Of a DNA stretch of 64,000 nt, positions 42,963 to 50,792 are shown piece after piece. This DNA comes from Pseudomonas graminis. Lineage in GTDB: Bacteria; Pseudomonadota; Gammaproteobacteria; Pseudomonadales; Pseudomonadaceae. Below the pieces are notes generated by a model. It was given only the letters and a program-made list of their open reading frames with translations. It was not told the DNA's origin and did not search any database. Every line of letters begins with the position of its first letter. Position 1 is the first letter of the stretch. The stretch spans positions 124,001 through 188,000 of the forward strand of contig NZ_MDEN01000068.1 in the NCBI RefSeq assembly GCF_001705435.1. Reading direction: 5' to 3'. The position numbers and the translations under genes were made by a program.

Positions 42963-43895
42963 ATGCAAGCAAAAGTAGTGATAGTGGGCAGCCTGAACAT
43001 GGACCTGGTGACGCGCGCGCCGCGTTTGCCGCGCGCCGGAGAAACCCTGGCGGGGCAGTCGTTCGTTACCGTGCCGGGCGGCAAGGGTGCCAATCAGGCC
43101 GTGGCGGCGGCGCGACTGGGCGCCAGTGTCGCCATGGTCGGCTGCGTCGGCGATGACGCTTACGGCGAACAACTTCGCGCTGCGCTGCTGGCCGAAGGCA
43201 TCGACTGTCAGGCAGTGACCCGCATCGCCGGGGAGTCCACCGGCGTCGCGTTGATCGTCGTCGATGACAGCAGCCAGAACGCCATCGTCATCGTGGCCGG
43301 CGGCAATGGCCACGTTACCGCCTCCGTGGTGGACAGCTTCGATGCCTTGCTGTCCCAGGCCGAAGTCATCATCTGCCAGCTTGAAGTGCCGCTGGACACC
43401 GTCGGCCACGTCCTCAAGCGCGGCCACGAACTGGGCAAGACCGTCATCCTCAACCCCGCACCGGCCACGGGTCCGCTGCCGGCCGAATGGTTCGCCTGGA
43501 TCGACTACCTGATCCCCAATGAAAGCGAAGCCAGCGCATTGACCGGTCTGCCCGTGGACAGCACCGCCAGCGCAGACGCCGCCGCCTCGGCGTTGCTCGC
43601 GGCGGGCGTCAGCAAAGTCATCGTCACGCTGGGCGAGCAGGGCGCCTTGTTTGCCGGCAAATCGCGCTCCGAGCACTTCCCGGCGCCCAAGGTCCAGCCC
43701 GTTGACACCACGGCGGCAGGCGATACCTTTGTCGGCGGTTTTGCAGCGGCGCTGGCCGATGGCAAGTCTGAATCTGAAGCCATTCGCTTCGGTCAGGTCG
43801 CGGCGGCGCTGTCTGTGACCCGGTCCGGCGCGCAGCCTTCCATTCCTACGTTTGCCGAGGTTCAGGCCTCTGCAGCACAAGGGCATTCATCATGA
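42963..43895 (+). CDS. rbsK: ribokinase
   Basis: 310 residues of the PfkB family. VVIVGSLNMDLVTRAPRLPRAGETLAGQSFVTVPGGKGANQAVAAARLGA contains the ribose-binding GGKGANQA; the C-terminal DTTAAGDTFVGGFAAAL holds the catalytic Asp and anion hole. It phosphorylates D-ribose to ribose-5-phosphate in the cytosol. The gap to rbsR is 59 bases, and its stop overlaps rbsD in an ATGA. Confidence 0.95.
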   Translation: MQAKVVIVGSLNMDLVTRAPRLPRAGETLAGQSFVTVPGGKGANQAVAAARLGASVAMVGCVGDDAYGEQLRAALLAEGIDCQAVTRIAGESTGVALIVVDDSSQNAIVIVAGGNGHVTASVVDSFDALLSQAEVIICQLEVPLDTVGHVLKRGHELGKTVILNPAPATGPLPAEWFAWIDYLIPNESEASALTGLPVDSTASADAAASALLAAGVSKVIVTLGEQGALFAGKSRSEHFPAPKVQPVDTTAAGDTFVGGFAAALADGKSESEAIRFGQVAAALSVTRSGAQPSIPTFAEVQASAAQGHSS

Positions 43896-44296
43896 AAAAA
43901 ACGCCACTGCTTAACATCGCCTTGTCCCGCGCCATTGCGTCTCTCGGGCACGGCGACATTCTGATGATCGTCGATGCGGGGATGCCTGTGCCCGCGGGCG
44001 TCGAACTTATTGATCTGGCGCTGACCCACGGTGTGCCTGACTTCGTCAGCGTGCTGAACGTGGTGCTGACTGAAATGCAGGTCGAGAGTCATGTCCTTGC
44101 CGAAGAGATGCTGTCGAAACAGCCGCCCGCCTTGGCCACCGTCACTGCGTTGCACGCCTCGGGCGAGCTGGGCGAGCGACGCTTGATGAGTCATGACGCG
44201 CTGAAACACCTCAGCCGTGGCGCGCGGGCTATCATCCGCACCGGCGAATGCCAGCCGTATACCAACATCGCGCTGGTAGCGGGTGTGGTTTTTTAA
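43892..44296 (+). CDS. rbsD: D-ribose pyranase
   Basis: 134 residues. The N-terminus KTPLLNIALSRAIASLGHGDILMIVDAGMPVP, with the catalytic His in GHGD, and the C-terminal IRTGECQPYTNIALVAGVVF are diagnostic. It speeds conversion of beta-pyranose to furanose ribose, the form used by ribokinase. It is translationally coupled to rbsK by a 4-base overlap. Confidence 0.95.
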   Translation: MKKTPLLNIALSRAIASLGHGDILMIVDAGMPVPAGVELIDLALTHGVPDFVSVLNVVLTEMQVESHVLAEEMLSKQPPALATVTALHASGELGERRLMSHDALKHLSRGARAIIRTGECQPYTNIALVAGVVF

Positions 44297-44338
44297 CGCT
44301 CATCTTTCCGATTGAGCAGTCAGGAACAAGGAGTTCCC

Positions 44339-45367
44339 ATGAAGACGCATCATCATTTTTTCACCGGACTGATCAGGAGTGCCGCGCTGTTGGCCATTTT
44401 ATCTGCCACGTCGGTGCATGCTGCCGAAAAGCGCGACGTGATCATCGACACTGACCCGGGCGCTGACGACGTTGTCGCCTTGCTGCTCGCGCTGGCGTCG
44501 CCGCAAGAACTCAATGTCATGGCGATCACCACCGTGGCGGGCAACGTGCGCATCGACAAGACCTCGCGCAATGCCCGGCTGGCACGGGAATGGGCCGGTC
44601 GCGAAGAGGTGCCGGTGTACGCCGGTGCAGGTCGGCCGCTGGTGCGCACGCCGATCTACGCCGAGAACATCCACGGCAAGGAAGGCCTGCCGGGCGTAGA
44701 AGTGCATGAGCCGAAGCAGCCGCTGGCTGAAGGCAATGCCGTGCAATACCTGGTCGACACCCTGAAGAAAGCTGCGCCCCACAGCATCACCATCGCCATG
44801 CTCGGGCCACAGACCAACCTGGCGCTTGCACTGATTCAGGCGCCGGAGATTACACAGGGCATCAAGGAAGCCGTGGTCATGGGCGGCGCCCATTTCAACG
44901 GCGGCAACATCACCCCGGTGGCCGAGTTCAATATCTACGCCGACCCCGATGCGGCGAAAGTGGTGCTGGCCAGCGGTGTGAAGCTGACTTACGTACCGCT
45001 GGACGTCACCCACAAGATCCTTACCAGCGAAGCGCGGCTTAAGCAGATCGATGGCCTGAACAATAAGGCCGGCAAGCTGGTCAGCGACATTCTCAACGAG
45101 TACGTCAAGGCTGACATGGTCCATTACGGCCTGCCCGGCGGGCCGGTACATGATGCGAGCGTGATCGCCTGGCTGATCAAGCCGGAGCTGTTCAGCGGCC
45201 GGCAAGTCAATCTGGTGATCGACAACCGTGAAGGCGTCACCCACGGCCAGACCATTGCCGACTGGTACGACACCCTCGCGCAGAACAAAAATGTGTTCTG
45301 GGTGGAAAATGGCGATGCCCAGGGCTTTTTTGACCTGCTGACCCAGCGCCTCGGCCTTTTGAAGTAA
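44339..45367 (+). CDS. exported nucleoside hydrolase (IunH family)
   Basis: 342 residues. The calcium-binding start is VIIDTDPGADDVVALLLAL, with Asp37, Asp39, Asp43 and Asp44; VYAGAGRPLVR, NIHGKEGLPG, ITIAMLGPQTNLALAL, VVMGGAHFNGGNITPVAEFNIYADPDAA and GGPVHDASVIAWL, with the catalytic His, follow. Unlike cytosolic RihABC it begins with a signal peptide (residues 1-28, ending SVHA), so it should release ribose from nucleosides in the periplasm. AAGGAG precedes the ATG. Being the last gene of the ribose operon, it would feed RbsB directly. Confidence 0.92.
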   Translation: MKTHHHFFTGLIRSAALLAILSATSVHAAEKRDVIIDTDPGADDVVALLLALASPQELNVMAITTVAGNVRIDKTSRNARLAREWAGREEVPVYAGAGRPLVRTPIYAENIHGKEGLPGVEVHEPKQPLAEGNAVQYLVDTLKKAAPHSITIAMLGPQTNLALALIQAPEITQGIKEAVVMGGAHFNGGNITPVAEFNIYADPDAAKVVLASGVKLTYVPLDVTHKILTSEARLKQIDGLNNKAGKLVSDILNEYVKADMVHYGLPGGPVHDASVIAWLIKPELFSGRQVNLVIDNREGVTHGQTIADWYDTLAQNKNVFWVENGDAQGFFDLLTQRLGLLK

Positions 45368-45429
45368 ATCAGCCGTGCTGCGCCGCGTGGCATCCCGCTG
45401 CGTGGCGCAGAGCAACGAGAGTGCACACC

Positions 45430-45735
45430 GTGTCTATCGATCTCAATAACCCCGTTTCCTTTACCCACGACGCGGTCCGGCAAATGATCGCGGCGGCGCG
45501 GGATGGCGTGCACAATCAGTTGCGCGTCAGTCGCGACGGCCATGCCTGGATCTCCAGCGACGCGGTGGGCGGCGTGGACATCGGCGGACTGCTGTTTCGC
45601 CTGGAAACCTGGGCTGCCGGGTCAGGGTGCGTCGGCCCGGTAGCGGCCAGCGATGCAGTCTGGGTGACGCAGATCTACAACGCCCTTCGCGATAACTGGG
45701 CCAACCCCACCACGGACTACGTCGACGTCTATTGA
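45430..45735 (+). CDS. hypothetical protein
   Basis: 101 residues from a GTG at 45430 (GAGAG at about 8 bases); a GTG at 45421 is the alternative. The sequence has a mixed composition, with SFTHDAVRQMIAAARDGVHNQLRVSRDGHAWISSD and a DNWANPTTDYVDVY end. There is no signal peptide or membrane helix. I do not recognise the family. It follows the nucleoside hydrolase by 62 bases and may be the last member of its transcript. Confidence 0.6.
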   Translation: MSIDLNNPVSFTHDAVRQMIAAARDGVHNQLRVSRDGHAWISSDAVGGVDIGGLLFRLETWAAGSGCVGPVAASDAVWVTQIYNALRDNWANPTTDYVDVY

Positions 45736-45941
45736 GTCGCGCGCGTCCTGTGCAGCGCGTCCTGCGGGCACGGCTTTAACGTTTTGTCACGATTGATTGC
45801 GCCCGGCAGACGTTGCCTGGGGCAGACTCCTGCGCTGCCTGCGACGGGGCGCGCTTGTATGGCCTGGCCCGGACGCGGCGAAACGAAGCCGCTCGACCGC
45901 TGTCGCAGAGGTTCAGCTTTGAATAAATGTTAGGAGGTTGT

Positions 45942-46280
45942 ATGCCCTGGAAATACGCATCATCAGGTCTGGTGCTCGCTGCAGCGCTGCTGGCCGGTTG
46001 CAGCAGCACGTCGGAGTCTTCGAGCCAGCCTGAGGACAGCGCTGCCAGTTCCCCGGTCAGTTCCGCTGGTGGCTATGCCCGTTGTGATGCGGCAGCGGTG
46101 CAGTTCGCCGTCGGCAAGCCAGCTTCAGCGGCATTGCTGGATCAGGCGAAGGCCAAGGCTGGCGCGCAGACAGCCAGAGTGCTCGGGCCCAACGACATCG
46201 TGACACTGGAATACCGCTCGGACCGTCTGAACCTGAACACCGATGATTCCGGGAAGGTCAACCGCGTCAATTGCGGGTAA
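45942..46280 (+). CDS. I78-family peptidase-inhibitor-like lipoprotein
   Basis: 112 residues from the ATG at 45942, which has a perfect AGGAGG. The lipobox is LLAGC, then a Ser-rich linker of about 30 residues and a small domain (CDAAAVQFAVGKPASAALLDQAKAKAGAQTARVLGPNDIVTLEYRSDRLNLNTDDSGKVNRVNCG) of the potato-inhibitor-like I78 fold (PF11720). Cys residues at both ends of the domain should pair. It is probably anchored in the envelope, guarding against proteases; the target is unknown. It has a strong terminator downstream. Confidence 0.88.
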   Translation: MPWKYASSGLVLAAALLAGCSSTSESSSQPEDSAASSPVSSAGGYARCDAAAVQFAVGKPASAALLDQAKAKAGAQTARVLGPNDIVTLEYRSDRLNLNTDDSGKVNRVNCG

Positions 46281-46309
46281 CGTCACCGCAAGATGAAATC
46301 GCAGGCATA

Positions 46310-46338
46310 AAAAAACCCCGTCAGTGACGGGGTTTTTT
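46310..46338. terminator. bidirectional terminator between convergent genes
   Basis: A 13-bp stem made of AAAAAACCCCGTC (46310-46322) and GACGGGGTTTTTT (46326-46338), with a 3-base loop, serves the I78 lipoprotein on the plus strand and the cold-shock gene on the minus strand. Confidence 0.92.
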
Positions 46339-46351
46339 CAGATCGCTGGGA

Positions 46352-46564
46352 TTACTCCGCGCGAACCTGAGCAGCTTGCATGCCCTTTTGGCCTTTCTCA
46401 GCCACGAAGGAAACAGTCTGGCCTTCTTTCAAGCTTTTGAAACCGTCGGATTCAATGGCTTTGAAATGTACAAAAAGGTCGTCGCCGCCACCCTGTGGGG
46501 TGATGAAGCCGAAGCCTTTTTCATCGTTGAACCATTTTACGGTGCCGGATTGGCGATTAGACAT
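46352..46564 (-). CDS. CspA-family cold-shock protein
   Basis: 70 residues, a single cold-shock domain: GTVKWFNDEKGFGFITPQGGGDDLFVHFKAIE has both RNP1 (KGFGFI) and RNP2 (LFVHF) motifs, followed by GQTVSFVAEKGQKGMQAAQVRAE. It binds single-stranded RNA or DNA as a chaperone. Which paralogue (CspA, CspC, CapB-like) cannot be decided without alignment. A TATGAT on the minus strand near 46628-46633 is a likely -10 element, giving a leader of roughly 55-60 bases. Confidence 0.95.
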   Translation of the reverse strand: MSNRQSGTVKWFNDEKGFGFITPQGGGDDLFVHFKAIESDGFKSLKEGQTVSFVAEKGQKGMQAAQVRAE

Positions 46565-46861
46565 GGTGTATCTCCAGGAACATAATTTTCAGTAGTGCTG
46601 TGTTGCTCAGGCCAACTGGGCACACGAGCGCTATCATAGTCGAATTGTGTGAATGCTGGACTTTTTCAATTAGAACTTTGCGTCAACATCTTCGATATAA
46701 CGCCCCAAATGGGCACTTCGGGCCTTTTCAGCCCCATTGGCACGTGTGGCCGTCAACCCTTCCATTGGCCCTGGAACCCGCTGAATTCGCGGCCTTCAGG
46801 TCATCGCCCCATGGGCGTTCCTTTACGCCCCGGTCGGGGGCATCAAGGAAATGTAAATTTT
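46565..46861. other. non-coding region upstream of the cold-shock gene
   Basis: No gene is supported on either strand. The part next to 46565 should hold the cold-shock gene promoter and leader; the part toward 46861 follows the stop of the exported protein at 46862 and has G+C-rich inverted repeats without a T tract. Confidence 0.5.
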
Positions 46862-47176
46862 TTATTTTTTGCCGCTCAGGCAGTTTTTACTCACTGCAGC
46901 CTGCAGGCGAGAGGTCATATCGGTACTGGGAGGCGTCGTTTTGTCATTCAGCGACGCGATCTCTTTGTCCGAGAAGTTCTGGTTGATCTGCTGAGCGCCG
47001 CACTCGCAGTGCGCTTTGACTGCACTGGCGTCCATCGACGGATTGCTCTGGGTGGCTGCGGTGGTGCATTCATTCATGTAGCTGGTCTTGGTCTTCGCGT
47101 CCATCGCGGCATGAGCGCTGAGGGGCAGGGTCAGGGCCAGCGGGGCGAGGAGGGCGGCAACGCGTAGAAGCTTCAT
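46862..47176 (-). CDS. hypothetical exported cysteine-containing protein
   Basis: 104 residues from the ATG at 47176 (AAGGAAT before it): a signal peptide (MKLLRVAALLAPLALTLPLSAHA), then a helical mature part with Cys in MNECTTAATQ, the pair CEC in AHCECGAQQINQNFSDKEIASL and a final NCLSGKK. The four-cysteine helical layout suggests a small disulfide-bonded periplasmic protein. No family is named with confidence. Confidence 0.72.
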   Translation of the reverse strand: MKLLRVAALLAPLALTLPLSAHAAMDAKTKTSYMNECTTAATQSNPSMDASAVKAHCECGAQQINQNFSDKEIASLNDKTTPPSTDMTSRLQAAVSKNCLSGKK

Positions 47177-47574
47177 GGTGGATTCCTTTATGTCGGTTTT
47201 GTCGTTGGGCCGTTGAGATATCAGGCCTTGAACGTGTACTACCGATAATCTGAGGCTTTCAATGCGCACCAGTTCCGTGGACCTGGCAACGCCCGATGCG
47301 GTTGCCGTCAGGCATAAGCCGCCCTCTACCGTTTAGCTGACCCTGCCGTCACCCTGTGATAGCATGCGCGCCTGCAGATTAGCTCGCGTCTCGCGGGGCC
47401 CCGTTGCCCTGCTGCAAGTCTGTCGATTTCGTAAGTTCCAGTCACTCTGGTTCGGTCTTCAGGTTGGCCTTCGGGCTCCTGCCACTGTGAGGCAGGCATA
47501 CCACCGAATCGCGTACTGGCTCTATCCCACCCACGTGACCTTTGGTAGGGGTCACCACTAGGAGAGGAGGCGCC
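47177..47574. other. thrS leader region with a probable promoter
   Basis: CTGACC at 47337-47342 and TAGCAT at 47360-47365 with a 17-base spacer form a weak sigma-70 promoter, giving a leader of about 200 bases before thrS. The leader contains short hairpins (for example CTGCC with GGCAG near 47480) but no clear terminator or leader peptide. Autocontrol of thrS by tRNA-like leader structures is known in E. coli; it is not demonstrated here. No gene is seen. Confidence 0.45.
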
Positions 47575-49497
47575 ATGCCAACTATTACTCTTCCCGACGG
47601 CAGTCAACGTTCTTTCGATCACCCGGTATCCGTTGCCGAGGTCGCAGCCTCCATTGGCGCAGGCCTGGCCAAAGCCACCGTGGCCGGCAAGGTCAATGGT
47701 CAACTGGTGGATGCCAGCGACATCATCGATACCGATGCGAGCCTGCAAATCATCACCCCCAAAGATCAGGAAGGCCTGGAGATCATTCGTCACTCCTGCG
47801 CGCACCTCGTGGGCCATGCCGTCAAGCAGCTCTATCCGACTGCCAGGATGGTCATCGGCCCGGTCATCGATGATGGCTTCTATTACGACATTGCCTACGA
47901 GCGTCCTTTTACCCCGGACGACATGGCGGCGATCGAGCAGCGCATGCAGCAGCTCATCGAGAAGGACTACGACGTCATCAAGAAGGTCACGCCGCGCGCG
48001 GAAGTGATCGAGGTGTTCACGTCCCGCGGCGAAGACTACAAGCTGCGTCTGGTCGAAGACATGCCGAACGAGCAGGCGATGGGCCTGTATTACCACGAAG
48101 AATACGTCGACATGTGCCGCGGCCCGCACGTGCCGAACACGCGTTTTCTGAAGTCATTCAAGTTGACCAAATTGTCCGGCGCCTACTGGCGCGGCGATGC
48201 CAAGAACGAGCAGTTGCAGCGCGTTTATGGCACGGCGTGGGCCGACAAGAAGCAGCTGGCTGCTTACATTCAGCGCATCGAAGAAGCCGAAAAACGCGAT
48301 CATCGCAAGATCGGCAAGCGTCTGGGCCTGTTCCATACCCAGGAAGAAGCGCCGGGCATGGTCTTCTGGCACCCGAACGGCTGGACGCTCTACCAGGTTC
48401 TCGAGCAGTACATGCGCAAGACCCAGCGCGAGAACGGCTACCTCGAGATCAAGACGCCTCAGGTTGTCGACCGCTCGCTGTGGGAGAAGTCCGGCCACTG
48501 GGCCAACTACGCCGAGAACATGTTCACCACCGAGTCGGAAAACCGCGACTACGCCATCAAGCCGATGAACTGCCCGTGCCACGTACAGGTATTCAATCAG
48601 GGCCTGAAAAGCTACCGCGAGTTGCCGCTGCGTCTGGCCGAATTCGGCGCTTGCCACCGCAACGAGCCCTCGGGTGCGCTGCACGGCATCATGCGCGTGC
48701 GGGCGTTCACTCAGGACGACGCGCACATCTTCTGCACCGAAGAGCAGATGCAGGCTGAATCCGCCTCGTTCATCAAGCTGACCATGGCCGTTTACGCCGA
48801 TTTCGGTTTCAAAGACATCGAAATGAAGCTCTCGACCCGTCCGGAGAAGCGTGTCGGCTCCGATGAATTGTGGGATCGCGCCGAGTCCGCACTGGCTGCA
48901 GCGCTTGACAGCGCTGGTCTGCCGTACGATCTGCAGCCGGGCGAGGGCGCGTTCTACGGTCCGAAGATTGAATTTTCTCTCAAGGATTGCTTGGGTCGCG
49001 TCTGGCAATGCGGTACTCTGCAGCTCGATTTCAACCTGCCGATCCGTCTGGGCGCCGAATTCGTGTCGGAAGACAACGGTCGCAAGCACCCGGTCATGTT
49101 GCACCGCGCAATCCTTGGCTCCTTCGAGCGCTTCATCGGAATTCTGATCGAGCATTACGAAGGCGCCTTCCCGGCGTGGCTTGCTCCAACTCAAGCAGTG
49201 ATCATGAATATCACTGATAAACAGGCTGATTTTGCCCTTGAGGTGGAAAAAACATTGGCGCAAAGCGGATTCCGTGCCAAGTCCGACTTGAGAAATGAAA
49301 AGATCGGCTTTAAAATCCGCGAGCATACGTTGCTCAAAATTCCGTATCTCCTGGTGATTGGGGATCGGGAGGTTGAAACACAAACTGTCGCTGTGCGTAC
49401 ACGTGAAGGCGCAGACCTTGGCTCGATGCCGGTCGCCCAGTTCTCGGAGTTCCTTGCACAAGCGGTTTCCCGGCGTGGTCGCCAAGATTCGGAGTAA
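47575..49497 (+). CDS. thrS: threonyl-tRNA synthetase
   Basis: 640 residues. An N-terminal TGS domain (ITLPDGSQRSFDHPVSVAEVA), the editing domain with HSCAHLVGHAVKQLYP and the late CRGPHVPNT (zinc-type His/Cys), then the class II catalytic core with KPMNCPCHVQVFNQ, RLAEFGACHRNEPSGALHGIMRVRAFTQDDAHIFC and the C-terminal motif 3 HRAILGSFERFIGILIEH, followed by the anticodon-binding domain. AGGAGG precedes the ATG at 47575. It opens the thrS-infC-rpmI-rplT-pheST-ihfA-merR cluster. Confidence 0.98.
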   Translation: MPTITLPDGSQRSFDHPVSVAEVAASIGAGLAKATVAGKVNGQLVDASDIIDTDASLQIITPKDQEGLEIIRHSCAHLVGHAVKQLYPTARMVIGPVIDDGFYYDIAYERPFTPDDMAAIEQRMQQLIEKDYDVIKKVTPRAEVIEVFTSRGEDYKLRLVEDMPNEQAMGLYYHEEYVDMCRGPHVPNTRFLKSFKLTKLSGAYWRGDAKNEQLQRVYGTAWADKKQLAAYIQRIEEAEKRDHRKIGKRLGLFHTQEEAPGMVFWHPNGWTLYQVLEQYMRKTQRENGYLEIKTPQVVDRSLWEKSGHWANYAENMFTTESENRDYAIKPMNCPCHVQVFNQGLKSYRELPLRLAEFGACHRNEPSGALHGIMRVRAFTQDDAHIFCTEEQMQAESASFIKLTMAVYADFGFKDIEMKLSTRPEKRVGSDELWDRAESALAAALDSAGLPYDLQPGEGAFYGPKIEFSLKDCLGRVWQCGTLQLDFNLPIRLGAEFVSEDNGRKHPVMLHRAILGSFERFIGILIEHYEGAFPAWLAPTQAVIMNITDKQADFALEVEKTLAQSGFRAKSDLRNEKIGFKIREHTLLKIPYLLVIGDREVETQTVAVRTREGADLGSMPVAQFSEFLAQAVSRRGRQDSE

Positions 49498-49502
49498 TTA
49501 TT

Positions 49503-50048
49503 ATTAAGCGTGAAATGAGACAAGATAAACGAGCTGCACCGAAAGCCCCGATCAACGAGAATATCTCGGCACGTGAGGTTCGTTTAATTGGGGCTGAGGG
49601 TGAGCAGCTTGGGATTGTGTCAATTGAAGACGCGCTTCTTAAGGCTGAAGAGGCCAAGCTGGATCTGGTGGAAATTTCCGCCGATGCAGTACCCCCTGTT
49701 TGCAAACTGATGGACTACGGCAAATCGATCTTCGAGAAGAAGAAGCAGGTTGCTGCCGCCAAGAAGAATCAGAAGCAGATCCAGGTTAAAGAAATCAAGT
49801 TTCGTCCAGGGACGGAGGAAGGGGATTACCAGGTAAAACTACGCAACCTGGTACGTTTCCTGAGTGACGGGGACAGGGCCAAGATTTCCTTGAGATTTCG
49901 CGGTCGTGAGATGGCCCACCAGGAGCTGGGGATGGAGCTGTTGAAGCGGGTTGAAGCTGACCTGCTCGAATACGGCTCGGTCGAACAGCATCCTAAGATG
50001 GAAGGACGCCAGCTGATCATGGTCATCGCCCCGAAAAAGAAGAAATAA
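49503..50048 (+). CDS. infC: translation initiation factor IF-3
   Basis: 181 residues if started at the ATT at 49503. The frame opens with ATT codons at 49497, 49500 and 49503; IF-3 genes are known for a rare ATT start that permits autocontrol. GGAG at 49491-49494 has the best spacing to 49503. An internal ATG at 49515 would remove a conserved KRE start. The protein has INENISAREVRLIGAEGEQLGIVSIEDAL, the linker rich in Lys and IKFRPGTEEGDYQVKLRNLVRFLSDGDRAKISLRFRGREMAHQE. It discriminates initiator tRNA and start codons on the 30S subunit. Confidence 0.95.
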   Translation: MKREMRQDKRAAPKAPINENISAREVRLIGAEGEQLGIVSIEDALLKAEEAKLDLVEISADAVPPVCKLMDYGKSIFEKKKQVAAAKKNQKQIQVKEIKFRPGTEEGDYQVKLRNLVRFLSDGDRAKISLRFRGREMAHQELGMELLKRVEADLLEYGSVEQHPKMEGRQLIMVIAPKKKK

Positions 50049-50108
50049 CCACCAGGGCACGGCAGGCCTTGCGGTTATGTTTATCAACTGAATGCGGAGT
50101 ATCCGAAC

Positions 50109-50303
50109 ATGCCAAAGATGAAGACTAAAAGTGGTGCAGCTAAACGGTTTTTGAAAACCGCGAATGGCATCAAGCACAAGCACGCTTTCAAGAGCCACAT
50201 CCTGACCAAAATGTCGACAAAGCGTAAGCGTCAATTGCGTGGAAGCAGCTTGCTGCATCCGTCCGACGTGGCAAAAGTCAAGCGCATGCTGCGCCTTTGC
50301 TAA
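50109..50303 (+). CDS. rpmI: 50S ribosomal protein L35
   Basis: 64 residues, highly basic, with KMKTKSGAAKRFLKTANGIKHKHAFKSHIL and KRKRQLRGSSLLHPSDVAKVKRML, the L35 signature. It lies 60 bases after infC; the gap contains ATAACC and GGTTAT that could pair as part of an L20-regulated leader, by analogy with E. coli. Confidence 0.98.
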   Translation: MPKMKTKSGAAKRFLKTANGIKHKHAFKSHILTKMSTKRKRQLRGSSLLHPSDVAKVKRMLRLC

Positions 50304-50331
50304 TTTTGATCAAGAACAGAGGAATTAACTC

Positions 50332-50688
50332 ATGGCTCGTGTAAAGCGTGGCGTCATTGCCCGTAAGCGTCACAAAAAAATTCTGAAACTTGCTAAAGGC
50401 TACTACGGCGCGCGTTCACGCGTATTCCGTGTTGCCAAGCAAGCGGTAATCAAGGCTGGCCAATACGCCTACCGTGACCGTCGTCAGAAAAAACGTCAGT
50501 TCCGCGCTCTGTGGATCGCTCGTATCAACGCTGGTGCGCGTATCAACGGTCTGTCCTACAGCCGTTTCATCGCTGGCCTGAAAAAAGCGTCGATCGAGAT
50601 CGACCGCAAGGTTCTGGCTGATCTGGCAGTGAACGAAAAAGCGGCGTTTGCTGCGATTGTCGAGAAAGCTAAAGCCACTTTGGCCTAA
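50332..50688 (+). CDS. rplT: 50S ribosomal protein L20
   Basis: 118 residues. ARVKRGVIARKRHKKILKLAKGYYGARSRVFRVAKQAVIKAGQYAYRDRRQKKRQFRALWIARINAGAR is the L20 family core. It assembles early on 23S rRNA and, in E. coli, represses rpmI-rplT translation. It is followed by a strong hairpin before pheS. Confidence 0.98.
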   Translation: MARVKRGVIARKRHKKILKLAKGYYGARSRVFRVAKQAVIKAGQYAYRDRRQKKRQFRALWIARINAGARINGLSYSRFIAGLKKASIEIDRKVLADLAVNEKAAFAAIVEKAKATLA

Positions 50689-50737
50689 GTCCCCGGCAAT
50701 CACCGGGCCCCGTTCGGGGTTCGGTGTTAAACGTCAT

Positions 50738-50777
50738 AAATAGGGGAAGAGCCTTGTAAGCTCTTCCCCTATTTTGT
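50738..50777 (+). terminator. strong hairpin/terminator between rplT and pheS
   Basis: A 15-bp perfect stem, 50738-50752 with 50760-50774, and a 7-base loop end in TTTTG, 16 bases before the pheS start. Another imperfect hairpin (CACCG...CGGTG around 50701-50725) lies upstream. It may be a partial terminator or an attenuator for pheST. No phenylalanine-rich leader peptide is seen. Confidence 0.8.
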
Positions 50778-50792
50778 ATCTGGAGTCTGTAC

